64,000 nt of DNA, from NCBI GenBank assembly GCA_905250075.1, contig CAJNOP010000012.1, positions 186,001 through 250,000 on the forward strand, given 5' to 3'. The notes beneath the pieces were generated by a model. That model searched no databases and was not told where the DNA came from. It saw only the letters and a list, made by a program, of their open reading frames with translations. How positions within the stretch are numbered: the first letter of the stretch is position 1; every line of letters begins with the position of its first letter. Positions 34,455 through 47,169 of the stretch are shown here, piece by piece. Source of the DNA: Rotaria sp. Silwood1. Its lineage: Eukaryota; Rotifera; Eurotatoria; Philodinida; Philodinidae. Both the position numbers and the translations under genes were made by a program.

Positions 34455-37400
34455 AATCTAGAATGAAGACGTATTTTTTTTTGTAATTGTAATATACAAT
34501 CGATTGTCAAATATTGATTTACAATATACTTCAAATATAAATACAAAAGTTTTTTTCTATTAAAATATTCGGTTTATTGCAGAAGCAATATGAAACCGAG
34601 TTTAATTCGATTCAAGTGTATTTTAAAAAATTTGATTCGTGTTCAATCTCTGATCGATTGAGTATCACGTTGCTTTCATGTAAGTATCAAAATAAATATA
34701 CAAGCAATCAACAATCGAAAAATAAAACTTGTTTACAATCAAACACTATTTCTTGAAGTGTATGGAACTTTTGTAGATACATTTTTTTGGCATTTACACG
34801 AAAGTTCGTATTTTTAGATACGTAATATGCTCGAAAAAGATATTCACAAAAGATATTTGAATAATCGAAAAGCTTCTGACAATATTCGTATTTACAATGA
34901 TTAAATATACAATAATGAATAGCATATATTTCCAAATATACCTCTATTTGCTATTATTTAAAGTATATATGATAAAAATCTATCCTAATACTTAAATAAG
35001 AAGTTCAATTCTTTCTATTAGATTTATCCCATTTTTATCTTCAGTTACATTCTCCTCTCAAAAATCGATCTTTGGTCAGATACATCCAAATCGCATCAAA
35101 TTTTCATGATGTGTTGAGCCTGTAGTGGAGAGGCTATGATAAAATATTCAGCCGTATACCATGTTGTTTCTAAAAGACATTCAACTAACACAGAGTTAAA
35201 AATAGCTCATTTAGCAATCTAAAATTCTCTGTAGATCTTCATTCTATAGACTTAACTTTTTTGTTTGTTTGAGAGAGCATTTCAAGATGCACAGCATGAC
35301 AGAATTCTTTTTTTTTTCCTCAAAACTCTTTCTTTTTAAGAAGAGAACCCTAATAAAAGGTCGAATATATCTCGAAGAATTCTCAAGAAAAGTTGCTTTG
35401 ATTTGATAAGTATTCTTTTATATAATAGTAACAATGTTTAATTCACAAACGAAACTCTAACATGCCCTGTATCTTGACATGATATTTCAGATTAAAAGTA
35501 AAGCCATTGATTGCAATGAAGCTTCTTCGAGAATTCTAAAATGCGCGATCAAAAAAAAAATGAACAGACAAAATACAAAGAAGGTCTTCCGTGTTTTTTG
35601 CTGAAAGACACATTGTTTAAGCAGAAAATGATGAGGATATTTGGAAAAAAAACAAAGCGCAAAATTAAGAATTAGTCATTCATGAAAGATCACATCTCAC
35701 CATATCTTCTCATGCCTTTATCTCAATTTTCACGTTTTTGACAGCAAATTGACTTGTTTCAAGGAGCGAGGAAATTTTATAATACATATATATATGAAAT
35801 AGCTCAGCAACTCAACCATCATCGCTTCCACTAATGTCAATTGCAGCAATTATTACAAATTAGAGTTAATAAAACCGTTTTGATTCATAATTCGTTTTGC
35901 AAGGTGCACCTCTAAGTAGCTTATAGATTTTATGGACTAGATTGAAAAATGCGCTTAGGATCAATGAGCTCAGGCTTGACGGAGAATATTCTATTCATGT
36001 AATAGTATGCTTTTTATGGACATCCGCATATGAAAATAATGGTTATTCATTGTTACTACGATTTTTTTTGTAAAATTCACATAGGGTGATACCTGAAAGA
36101 CGTTTTCTATATGAACATATGTGCTTTCCTTTCATTTTTCTAAGCACTTTTACCGCATAGATATATGATTGATGTAAAAGAAAAGCCAATACGAATCAGT
36201 TGCAAAGGAAATTTTACGATTCATTTCTTGAGTTAAAAAGAACAGAAGAAAATATCTAGAAAGTTTATTGAATAAGTGACTGTTGAGGTAGAGCTATCTT
36301 TCAATGAATTTGTTTTGCAAATATAATTTATCTCAATCGGTCAGAATAGCGGTTTAATAAAAAGCTCATATGACTTTGAAACTATAAGAATGATTGGAAT
36401 ATATTGTACAAGTATTCATTTTAATCACAATTATTTATTTAGTGAAAAAATGTTTTTTTGGTATAGTTAGATTTATCGATGGATTTCGTGATGCATAAAT
36501 ATACTTGATCATTGATGATTTGCTGAACGAATGTAGGTTCAAGAAAGATTCAATCAAATTTCAATTACTTGAAAAAAAGAAGTACATAAAACCCAAAGTA
36601 TATTTTATAAATGATAACTTCAATTTTTATTGTTGGATATTTTGTTCATCATATGCAGGTATACATTCGAAAGAAGATTTTATTATTCCATTATCATCAT
36701 TGAACAACTATTTTAAAGAAAATCAGGATTTAATAATTATAAAGTAGTACGATGAAAAGAAGCTTGCATATATTAGAATCATTGTATGAAAGAAAATCTG
36801 TTATTCGGCAACAAAAGTATCAACAAATACTAATATTACAGTAGAGCATTCATGAATTAATTAATAATAATGTCAAAATTACATGTTTATAATATGCAAA
36901 TCAGATGTAACATAATACTAAAGTCTTTCTGTTGTTCATCATCGTTCAAAATAGATAAAACAAAATAACTCTTTCTAATTAATTCTAGATTTTACTTATT
37001 TTCTAGCTTTATCATGATAGTTATTCATATACTGTATATTTACATCAATGTATATTCACCACATACCATATATATCTTTACAACTCATTTGAAGCCTTTC
37101 TGTATTTTTAAAATGCATACACATTAAAATTTTCTCGTCCAAATCTGACTAGACTGGAATAAGCTTGGTTTAAGTCAGGTATACAATACGTAGAACATAA
37201 GTGATGCATCAAATAAAATATTAATACGTGCTCAGAGATTATTTCATACAAGTTTTGAGATACTTTCAGCTATATAATACAAAAATAGATAAGAGGTTTC
37301 AAAAGATATCATCATTAGAGATATAATGAACACTAAATTATGAAGAAAACGTCACTAATAAAGCATTGACAAACAATGAAGAAACTCTAGACGAACGTGA

Positions 37401-37869
37401 CTTATTTTCAATCGTGATCAAGATAGAAAAAGAGAAAGTAGAACTTGAGAATAATTTATTGTTATTATCCGTTTGCATATAATTATGAATTAAGCATGCT
37501 TTTATCTGAAACAAGATAGAAAAAAAATGTGAGATACTAATTAATTGATATAATCAACGTTTATTACAAGGTCTTTGACGATTACAGGGTTAAATCATAA
37601 TTACATGTATACAACAAAAAAAGTATATGATGAAATTTTAAATAAATAAATATACAAAATAACGATTAATAATAGTCTGCACAACAGTCATTCAATTGTT
37701 GATAGGAAAATGATTAACAAAACATTACAATGTAAAGATACTAACAAGAATTTGAATTTAACATATATTGAACAAGAAAAATAGGAGTTAACTCAGATCT
37801 TCATATTCATTGTAATCAATATACATGACAAACATATATTAATTTATAAAACATAAATTATAATATCAT
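34455..37869. other. Gene-poor convergent spacer
   Basis: About 3.4 kb between PEX2 and the nuclear receptor gene. It holds copy B of a dispersed repeat (about 35200-35660). An 80-residue ORF at 36505-36747 is open but unrecognised. No RNA gene seen. Confidence 0.4.
35200..35660 (-). repeat. Dispersed repeat, copy B
   Basis: The reverse complement aligns with 10390-10800 in the same block order (see that entry), with an extra stretch of roughly 150 bases in the middle. Within this copy, about 35275-35312 and the complement of about 35450-35490 also resemble each other (CA-G-CAAGAT-CA---CATG), so the inserted part may be flanked by inverted sequence. Boundaries are approximate. Confidence 0.55.
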
Positions 37870-39082
37870 TCACTCTTGTATAACCAAAGCACGTTCTGTA
37901 TGTGTCACAATTCTATTAATCATTTTATGTAGAGTTACATTTTTCGATAGTTCTTCTACTCGACTAAGCATATCAAGAACAGTTTTTAACAATCTAGAAA
38001 AACGTACTACTGCTTGCTTATATCCATATAAATAAATTAAATATTTCCATAATACCGTGACATAGATATCTTGTATATGTATTAATTCAATCGAACTTGA
38101 CATAGTATTGAAATCTTCTTGATCATTAAATATAACCATTGAAAAATTACTTGAAAATATCAAAACAAATAACATTATTTTAATTAGATCTCCATTTGGT
38201 TCCAATCGTTCATTATTTTGTGCACATTTCATTACATAATCATGTCCATAAATAGCACCACTAGCAATCATATAATTCAAATTTGTAAAAAGATCAGTTT
38301 CACGAGCAACAAAATATCCATCGAGAGCACCAGTAAAAAATACATTATGCAATGAAACTGCTCGATGAGCATTGCTTGATAAACAACGAAAATGAGGTGA
38401 ATGATTTATAAGTAATATAATATTTTCAAAAGGTTTACTCATAAGATTTATTGTATCAGAAGATTTCAAACGTAATTTTACTGGTAATGAAGATTTTTCT
38501 TCAAGTATATGTTTAACTTGATTGATAACATTTTGTTCATTATATGATAGAATAATATTTGAAAGAAGATTCCATTGATCATATGTCAAAGTTGAACGAT
38601 CATTTTCAAGAAGACCAAGTGGTTTAGGCTAAAGAAAAAGAAAATTACATTGAAATAATAAAGTATATCATTATGATACTGTTGGTAATTGAATTTGTTT
38701 TTGTTTTGCCATTATTAATTGTTTATATATATTACAGTTAGTTTCATGCTGAACAATCAATCGAATTAACTTCGGATTCATACCAAATGTATAACATTTT
38801 TTTAGACGACAAGCTGAACAATAACTACGTGTTTCTTTTGTTATATTACAAGAATTTGTATGTGAACAACGACGTATTTTCTGTTGGATAAAAAAAGTAT
38901 AGAATAGATTTCATTGAAGAAAATTAACTTACTGATAATCGAAAAGCATTTCTTCGAAAAAAAGCTTTACAAGATAAACATGTTATAACATCAAAATTGA
39001 AGCCACGTGCAACATCACCACATATATTACATATTAAAGACGGACGAGATATTGGTTTTGTTGCTATTTTGTCTAGTTCCAT
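37870..39082 (-). CDS. Nuclear hormone receptor
   Basis: Three exons on the minus strand (39082-38933, 38880-38680, 38628-37870) give 369 residues. The DNA-binding domain has both C4 zinc fingers with standard spacing. Finger one is C18, C21, C35, C38 with the recognition helix [10 protein letters not shown]. Finger two is C55, C61, C71, C74, followed by [12 protein letters not shown]. The intron between the fingers splits the domain at RLS/KIRRC. A short hinge ([17 protein letters not shown]) leads into an all-helical region of about 240 residues that fits a diverged ligand-binding domain, without a clear signature. It is expected to be a sequence-specific transcription factor. The subfamily is not assignable by eye; the P-box (CLSCK) is atypical compared with CEGCK. 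Confidence 0.9.
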
Positions 39083-42000
39083 CTTTGTTGAATTTTATGA
39101 TTGTGTGTTCATAATGTTTTTCCTCGAGTAATGTTTTTCTTTTCGGCGTTTATGGATTTACATTTTCTTCCTCGTATATTGGATGCGTGTTCTATTTACA
39201 CAAATGATGTTTTCTTTTTGTTTTCTTTCATTTAACTTGCGAAGATGATTAAAACATAAAAAAATACGTTGTATTTTACACAACCGAACACATGTGTATC
39301 GCACACATTACTTTGTAAAGACATTATGTGGTTATTTTAATTAACGGAATAGAAAGATATTTTAAATAATTTACTTTGATTGAAATAAAATACGCGTATA
39401 GAGTAGAGAAAACTTTGTTATATGAATACTGTTAAGCCAGATTGTAATAAGATGAGTTGATTTTTTTTGTGTTGATCTCATATAACATGTTGATTTGTAA
39501 ACGTATAATAGTTTGTCATAAAGATCTTTTGCTTGAAATAGCTTGTGTTGTTTGAAAGGTTGAATTTAAACTAAATAAAAACGATTTTTCTATAGTGAAA
39601 CTAAATCATGTTGTTTTATGTATATTTAATTTCAAATTTTCATCGTTAACAAATATTCTTAGATCTTTGATAAAATAATATCAACAACAAGAATCTCTAT
39701 CATAGTGTTATTGTTGTTACGAAAAAAACGCATGAAATATAACAGATGACGTATAATAAATAATGTAGAAATCCATGATCATGAGTTTGTGTCTATTTTA
39801 AGCATTCATTACATTGGAATAACCCAGATAAAAACGAAGAAAGAACATGAAAGATTCCTCATTTTCAAGTAGATCCATCTAATCATCATAAAAAAATCCT
39901 GTACAAATAATTGAAATTTTAAGCGTCTTACAAATACTTTAAACACGATAAAATTCAAGCATCTCAGTTCGAACATGCCAAGGACAAAATAAATTTTTAA
40001 TTTGTTAGTTTGGCAGTGAAAACTTTAATTTGAATTGAATACGTCTATTTTTATTAGTTAACTGCGCAAACTCTCCATTGTAAGATACCGAAGAAAAAAA
40101 AACATGACTATCAGTTTTTTTATTATTTGATTGTTTGAATTCTGTTATTATTCTCTTAATGAGTCATCATGTGCTGAAAAGATGTAGATATTAAATAATA
40201 TCACATATTTGCTTACTTGTCTTCGATCTAATAACTCAATAATTGCTATATTGTGGAAAGAAATATCATATGTATGTGTTTATGCACTGAACTCATAGCT
40301 ACTATGATAACAATAGCATTTGACTTATTTTGTGCAGGAGTTTAAATTAGAACTTGTCAAAACTATCGAAACCACACAAATAGCATTAATTAAACTTGAC
40401 TTACTGATGCTAGCACTTCCAATGAGTTAAACGATGTACTAGTCCGTCAAATAGCCTTGTTCAGTTCTCGAAGCATCGAAAAAGGTCAATATGTTTCTTA
40501 AATGATACCTCAGTTTGTTTCGACTTTACAGTGTACCTTGATAAGAAGCTCTTATCTTCTTGATGGAAGAGAATAATTGATCGCGTTGCTCGTCATTCAC
40601 TACTGGAAGAGTAGTTATGGAAACGTATGAATTTGTTTAAATAAATAGATTAAAAACGACTCGAAAGTATGACTATCGTTATCGTTCTTCTCCTAATCCA
40701 TCCGTACGCATCATAGAAATCAAGTGTTATTGCACCAGCATGTGTATTGAAACAGTACTATGAATGATTATATGAGTAACTATTAAATGATGATATTCAG
40801 AGACATTTTTATTATTTAGGAATTGATACGACTTATAACTATGGAAAATTTTTTGTGATGTTCACTACTTTTCAAAACAACACTCTACAAAAACTGAAAA
40901 GTCAAAAAAATCTATCGTTACGATAGATTCCACGATAATATACCATCGTGAGAGCACATTATATTATCAAGAGTTGCCAGAATACATCCGTTGAGAACTA
41001 AACGAATCTGTATCGCAAATTTTTGACAGTGAAAAAACGAGATCAATACAGACTGCTATTGCTTCTATTTTGTCGAACTTACGCTAAGTAAAAACTCGAT
41101 TAATCATGAAATCAGTCAGTAATTTTTTATTGATTCCTATGTGATCCTTGCATCTGGTGGTAATTAAAATGCGTCACAAACACACTACTTTTATTGAAAA
41201 CTATTATTCATTCATTCTAGCATTTCTCTTTAATATCCCTCGATAAGCTGTACATAAACTAGGCCAACCAAAGAGAAACGGATCATCTAAACCTATTCGG
41301 AAGTAACACTAGATGCATAATTATCATAAAATGACGTGAAATTGTATTGATGTCGATTCAATCTTATGCGACACATAAACATCGGTTGGAATGAATTTAA
41401 AACAGCTCATGTATCATTTCTGGTAGAGAAATCTTCTCAAAACACTGATGCTCATAAACTTTTATTTGTGTTTTCATAACATACGTAAATGCCTATGTAT
41501 GCTAGAGTAATGTTCGTAGACAAATTTTGTATTTATGATTTTGTTTTATTTCGAGATCTATGAAAAGTAGTCGTTTGTGAATATAGGTTACCGAGTTCTA
41601 TGTATCAACATGAACAAGATAAAAGCTATCTTTGATTTCGGAATGTTTGCCGGGCTTTGCATATTAAACAAAATCCCATTGTTTATCGACCAGAATAGAC
41701 ATAGATCATCTTCAAAAAGCAGAAGTAACGTGCTGAATGAACTTTTCTCTTTCTCAATCTATATTAATCTTTGCGTAAACTGAAAAATCCAATGGCTTCT
41801 CTTTCTCTGGTGATATACTGATTGTCGTTCTCAATTATTTTTCGATGAGATAATCTATGCTAAACATGATTTCATTGAATATGAAAAGCGACGAAATCTT
41901 TGCAAAATTATTAACATAAACAAATAAAATAGCGAAAAATTTTTAAAATATTTTTTTTTGTTTCATCCTGGTATAGCACATTCATCCAGTCGACCTTAGT

Positions 42001-42400
42001 CTTAACTTATTGATTTAATCTTTGATATGAAACATGTCACTAGAAATAGAACTAATCGGAATCTTTTTCTCTCTCTAAGCTAGCAGAAGTGATTGATTTC
42101 AATTTCATATGTCATTTGACACAATGAAGAGACGTTTGCGCACAAGTGAATGTGAATTCAGTTCAACAAGAACAAATGCTAATTGCTATTGATTCAGATA
42201 TAATAAGAATGAAATGAAGAATATCTACACTCGATTAATCTTTTCTTGAAGTTAAAATAAAATAAAATCAAATATTTATTTTTCTTTGTCTGGCGAATAA
42301 ATATGCTAGAATAACAATATCAATTAGTTAAAAAAAAAGACTTATAAAACATAGTTTGGAGTCAATTCTGTGTTCACAATTGAAACTGCTGTGAAACAAG
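39083..42400. other. Intergenic, no gene seen
   Basis: About 3.3 kb upstream of the nuclear receptor and downstream of the C2 gene; both are on the minus strand. A short perfect hairpin, AATCTATCGT next to ACGATAGATT, lies at about 40908-40928. The 68-residue ORF at 41577-41783 has no recognisable features. Confidence 0.4.
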
Positions 42401-43704
42401 TTATTCAGTTGTTTTCATTGATTTAATTGAACAAGAGTTAGCAAATGATCGACAAGCTTCAATACTCGACTTCAATTGAGGGTCTTCAAAATGATAAGTA
42501 ACAACTTTCAAACCAGGAAAATTGAAAGATAGTAAATTTTTCAATTTACTAAGAAGTGATCGATCCGGTGCATAGGTACCTGATCCATTATCAATAACTA
42601 ATTCCCATTGATCAAAATCTAACGGGTCAGATGAATTGAATCTATTCCATCCACAAATTGGTCGTAGATGAAATTCTCCTGCGTAACAAACAGTTTCGGA
42701 ACAATTTGCATGAAGAGCGTGTTTTGATGCAAAGTCAACGGAAAATGACGCACCTGTTTCACAAAATTTCCATGTTGTATCATCAATAATGTAAGTATAA
42801 ACACAGGGTTTTATATTGAGTTTTGTTTCATCAGATAATAATTTCCAAAGATCATCACTAGAATTTAAAACACCAAATTGATTTGTTGTATGTTTCGCAT
42901 AGAGAATATGATATGCTCGTTTCATCAATGTTTGCACACCAAATGCCATTGGTCCTTCGAATATCAATTTTGCTGCTTTGTTCGATGGATCCCACTTCTG
43001 TTTTTGATTCAGATTAAAGAAATAATCGATTCGTTTTAGATAAATTTCCCAAGTTGAATAAAGTCGCTCATCATTGACTTTGGCTAAATGACCAAGAGTC
43101 AATGAATTGTGACGAGAATAACGAACAGGACCATCAAATGTATATGGACGAAGAATTGGTGTCTCGGCTGATGAAGACAAACGATTAATGCTCAATTCGA
43201 ATGTTCCTCGCACTTTGCCACAACTGTCTTTGATTTCAATCAATCGACGATTTGTTGGAAGAAGAGCTACTTTAAAATTCCCAATGTAATGATCACTGAC
43301 TATATCATCATCTTTATCAAAGAGTTCAACTGAAAGTTTCGCTGTTCGAGGAACATTTCTAACCAACCATTGTTCATTCCAAAACGGAGAAAATGTATTC
43401 GTAATACATGAAGATCTAATAAAGAATAAGTTTCAAAATCAATTGAATTCATTCGAGAATACAAACATGAACTGAATTCGTCCATCGTCAATTAGACTGA
43501 TGAAATATGGATCGCATGATCCAATTATATCCTTCTTTTGAAGATCCTTCAAATCTCAAAGATTAACATTAATTACACAACAATAAACAAACAAACCTTT
43601 GCACAATGGAATTCAATGAGAAAATCATCCGATTTTGACACATTGTTACTTTTTATTGGACAGATAATCTGTCGACTAAAGCCATAAACTATTGAATAAG
43701 CCAT
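42401..43704 (-). CDS. C2-domain protein with fungal-type C-terminal domain
   Basis: Three exons on the minus strand (43704-43597, 43546-43467, 43415-42401) give 400 residues. Residues 28 to about 110 are a C2 domain: FLIEFHCAKDLQKKDIIGSC-DPYF, then FSPFWNEQW and VELFDKDDDIVSDHYIG. All aspartates typical of calcium-binding loops 1 and 3 are present, so calcium-dependent membrane binding is plausible. The remaining 290 residues contain KWDPSNKAAKLIFEG, HTTNQFGVLNSSDDLWKLL, KFCETGASFSVDFASKHALH, YAGEFHLRP and WELVIDNGSGTYAPD. This domain I know mainly from fungal C2 proteins; its biochemical role is undefined. The start is placed at the first ATG before the C2 strand. Exons 1 and 2 were found by completing the C2 fold. 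Confidence 0.8.
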
Positions 43705-44585
43705 CACCTCAATAAAAATTGCATAAAAACAAGGCTCTTTACGCCTGCAAAAATCTAATATTAACTAGTATCTTCTGCTTTTTTTAGACCATTGATGTCA
43801 ATGGATCTTTGATATAGCTAGGAGTGTAGGTTCTTGGTAAGCCAGTGGAACTTAGTCTAATTTTATTTTCAAGGATAAAAATGAAAGAAATTTTGCTAAG
43901 AATTGTATCAAGAAAAGATTCATTGAAACACCTCAAAAAACAAAACTTTTGAATAGCGATGAATCATTGACGTTAATTGAAGCTTATGCATTGACTGACT
44001 TCTTAACTGTTAATATAAGTACAAAAAAAAAATTCCGAACTACACTTAAGTCATTAATATTAACGATTGACGGATCATTTTATTGTTAATATTAATTTTT
44101 AATTTCTCTTCTAACAGGCAATTTATTTATATTTGAATGATTACATGACTGGGACCAGAATTTTAATGTTTTACTTTGAGGTTTTCGTTCAGGAAACGTC
44201 TATTTAGAGAAACTAACAATGTCTTAACAAAATCTGACGAAAGCCATTAGAAATCGATGTTGTCATGTCTGAAAACCTCGACTTGAAAATTTCGACAAAC
44301 CTGTAATGATGTGCATTGTTGACTCTGAAAATTTTTAACCGAAGTTATTAAAAATCCTGATTAACTTGGAACAGACCCTTTCTTAACCAGAAAAAGTGAA
44401 CTCAAGAATTTTAACAAATGCTCCCCATGTAGCCGATTAAGATTTCCTGTTAGGAGTGGACTATTTTTCTTCTAATATGATTTAATTAACGTGTAGGTTA
44501 GGTAGTTTTACGTATCTGTTAATATTAATAAAAGCAGGCTATCGAAATTATTTAGCTCAATAATATGAACAATTAAGTGAAACTA
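43705..44585. other. Intergenic up to the gap
   Basis: Upstream of the C2 gene on the minus strand. No gene recognised. Confidence 0.4.
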
Positions 44586-44685
44586 NNNNNNNNNNNNNNN
44601 NNNNNNNNNNNNNNNNNNNNNNNNNNNNNNNNNNNNNNNNNNNNNNNNNNNNNNNNNNNNNNNNNNNNNNNNNNNNNNNNNNNNN
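44586..44685. other. Assembly gap (100 N)
   Basis: A run of exactly 100 N, a conventional scaffold gap of unknown size, 246 bases before the LRR protein start. Confidence 0.99.
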
Positions 44686-44823
44686 AGATTACAACAAAAG
44701 TTCTATAAAAGCCTCTAGCTTTGTCAATTGTCATATTTAATGAAAATGTTTATGATCGTTTATCGTCTTTTCTGCAAATATTTGTGCTGATACTGTGTAA
44801 TCTTAAGTGGCCAGGTCAAATGC

Positions 44824-44832
44824 TATATAAAA
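44824..44832 (+). promoter_or_regulatory. Putative TATA box of the LRR gene
   Basis: TATATAAAA lies 100 bases upstream of the ATG at 44932, between the gap and the coding region, with no intervening ATG in the reading frame. The distance fits a TATA-driven start near 44855. Such motifs are common by chance in AT-rich DNA. Confidence 0.35.
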
Positions 44833-44931
44833 CAGACAGAAGAATACGAAAAACGTAAGTTGAAATTTTCTATATCAAATAAACATATAAATCAGTCAAA
44901 ACTTCGTGGTTCTGCTTTCTTCAAATTGATC

Positions 44932-47169
44932 ATGACATCAACACTCAGTCGATTTCGAGAGCAATCAAATGTCTTCCAGGCGGTGTGCTATCAAGGTACA
45001 AAGATAACGGTGCCCATTTATATCGATTCGTTTGATGTGGAAAGAAAAGAATACGTATTTCTGCAACATGTTGTGAGCTATTTTCCAACAGTTTCCTCAT
45101 TTACTCTCAAGGGAAAATTGATCCCATTTCTTGTCGATAACACAGGACGTCAATTAGAGCCGTATCGAATTCGCGCGAACCGATCTCACGAGATCGAGGC
45201 GCACTCAGCTGAACAGTTGACAATAGGTAGTTCAGAAGCTACAAACTGTTCACACCTCGTTGAAAGACTAGACCAAGTTGAGAAGCAGACCGATAGAGTG
45301 AGAGCAACTATGATTGAAACGGCTAAGAAAACCACGAATCAATATCCAGAGCTTGCTGAGTTTTCAATACCTCGATTGTTCATTGCCATCAAAGAGCCTA
45401 ACAAGACTGATGTGAACCGACATCATTTTCGACTTCATTTTCTATGTGACTGCAAAAATAATATTCATCGAACTGCTCATGAAGGTTATATTATCAGAAA
45501 ACCTCGACAATTCTTCATCAAATACGGTCCCTATCTTCATTCTATAATAAAAATAGTGCAAGGCGAAGTTTTTATCGATGGTTTCCTTGTTCCAGATTTC
45601 TCATCAATTGCTTCTTTTATTTCCATTCCGGACGTACTCAATGACGGTACTCTGTGGGATACTAGGAACACTATGATCAATGTCGCTACAGAAAGCTTTT
45701 CATTAGATCAACATACAACAGCATCATCTTTTGTTGACTCTACAGGAATGAGCCTGTACGGTGCTGATTTGCAAGAGCTAGTTGCTCTTTTACAAGGTGT
45801 TGATCCAAACAAAACGCTAGGTGGACTCAAAAGCACAATGGATGAAGATGGAGATCTACGCTGGGTATGCATGCTACATCTTGATAGGCCTGATGTCGCC
45901 AAACGAAGAGCCGTTTTTACCCAGCAAATTAAGAGAATCAATGGTAAATACGATGCCGATAATCATCGAGTTACTTTCACTGGCGCGCAAGATTTTCAGA
46001 ATTCTAAACAGTTATGTGCAATCATAAACAATGGCATTCGAATCGATGAACTAATAATTAACGATTGTGTTATTAAAAAGAATGGTTTTCTCAAAATTTT
46101 AGAAACAATTAAACAATCATTCATACAACTTCTGACTCTAAATAATGTTACAGTATGTGGTCAGAAACAATTGCAAGTGCTAACATTACTTGCGAAAACA
46201 CTTTCTGAAAAGAAAAAATTCTTGACACTTTACGTGATCAAGTCGCAGATTCTGAATGAAGTAGTTGAATACATGATAAAAAATGAGACGAATACTTTTG
46301 TTATTTTGCAACTCAATTCCAAGAGCTATATTCATGTAATTCCTGCTCTCGATTATGAATGGAAACCCATTCCTGTAATTAAAACTACCGAGCTTACATC
46401 AAGTTGTGAATTACGCGTTCATCAAATGTTCATGGACTCTACTACATTGAAGGCCATATCAAGAGGACTTAATTCTAATAGTCGACTTGAAGGAGTATTC
46501 TTCAAAAAGGTTGAATTTGCTGTCAATTGTGAAGATGCCGTGGTAAATTTTGCAGAGGCGCTGCAAAGAAACACTTCAATCTCATGGCTTACGTTAGACG
46601 AATGTAAAGTTAGCAATAAGAACATGGGCAATCTTTTCAAAATGATTAAAGAAAATAAGACTCTTCGTTATTTAACCATTACTCATCAAAAACTACCTTT
46701 GTTTGTTGTCGCAGAATTATGTGACTTTCTTGAAGTAAACACAACGTTGATTTCATTGAACCTTGCTCATAATCAACTCTCGGCTGATCATGCACGTCTC
46801 ATTGCCAATGCTTGTAGTTCGAAAGCAACATTAAAAAATCTCAATGTTGGTCATAATAATATTGATACTGAAGGTCTTAGATCCATTTGCAAGATGTTAA
46901 AACACAATACAAAAATCAATGAGATTGCATTGAGTGGAACACAGTTTAATGAACAGGACCTCATAATCATTGCTAAAATGATCAAAAAAAATAATGTGTT
47001 AGAGACGATCTTTCTACTTGGAGAATGTAGTGAGAGTAATGGAACAGAACTCTTACTCGATGCAATACGACAAAACGAAGTAATAAAAAGTATACACTTA
47101 TCTAGAAATGGATGGTCTGACGATGCAAAAACCAAATTTAGATGTGATCATAGAATCCGTTTCGAATAA
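44932..47169 (+). CDS. Leucine-rich-repeat protein of Mortierella-like fungal type
   Basis: An uninterrupted frame of 745 residues. The N-terminal part (residues 1-80) includes TKITVPIYIDSFDVERKEYV and VVSYFPTVSSFTLKGK. The middle has IPRLFIAIKEP, FRLHFLCDCKNNIHRTAHEG and PRQFFIKYGPYLHSIIKIV. Next come LYGADLQELVALLQ, NKTLGGLKSTMDEDGDLRW and VCMLHLDRP. The C-terminal third has RNH1/NLR-type LRRs such as TTLISLNLAHNQLSADHARL and KNLNVGHNNIDTEGL. The order IPRLF, C-C-HEGY, FF-KYG, ADL--L, GNL-plus-WVC and LRR is what I recall from large families in Mortierella and related fungi. Its role is unknown; LRRs suggest protein binding or sensing. There is no NACHT/NB-ARC, kinase or TIR domain and no membrane span. 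The lack of introns and balanced codon use differ from its neighbours. The stop overlaps AATAAA (47165-47170). Confidence 0.82.
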   Translation: MTSTLSRFREQSNVFQAVCYQGTKITVPIYIDSFDVERKEYVFLQHVVSYFPTVSSFTLKGKLIPFLVDNTGRQLEPYRIRANRSHEIEAHSAEQLTIGSSEATNCSHLVERLDQVEKQTDRVRATMIETAKKTTNQYPELAEFSIPRLFIAIKEPNKTDVNRHHFRLHFLCDCKNNIHRTAHEGYIIRKPRQFFIKYGPYLHSIIKIVQGEVFIDGFLVPDFSSIASFISIPDVLNDGTLWDTRNTMINVATESFSLDQHTTASSFVDSTGMSLYGADLQELVALLQGVDPNKTLGGLKSTMDEDGDLRWVCMLHLDRPDVAKRRAVFTQQIKRINGKYDADNHRVTFTGAQDFQNSKQLCAIINNGIRIDELIINDCVIKKNGFLKILETIKQSFIQLLTLNNVTVCGQKQLQVLTLLAKTLSEKKKFLTLYVIKSQILNEVVEYMIKNETNTFVILQLNSKSYIHVIPALDYEWKPIPVIKTTELTSSCELRVHQMFMDSTTLKAISRGLNSNSRLEGVFFKKVEFAVNCEDAVVNFAEALQRNTSISWLTLDECKVSNKNMGNLFKMIKENKTLRYLTITHQKLPLFVVAELCDFLEVNTTLISLNLAHNQLSADHARLIANACSSKATLKNLNVGHNNIDTEGLRSICKMLKHNTKINEIALSGTQFNEQDLIIIAKMIKKNNVLETIFLLGECSESNGTELLLDAIRQNEVIKSIHLSRNGWSDDAKTKFRCDHRIRFE

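Noticed and set aside
45708-47135. Minus- and plus-strand ORFs within the LRR gene
   Set aside because: Shadows of the 745-residue frame, which alone shows domain similarity.
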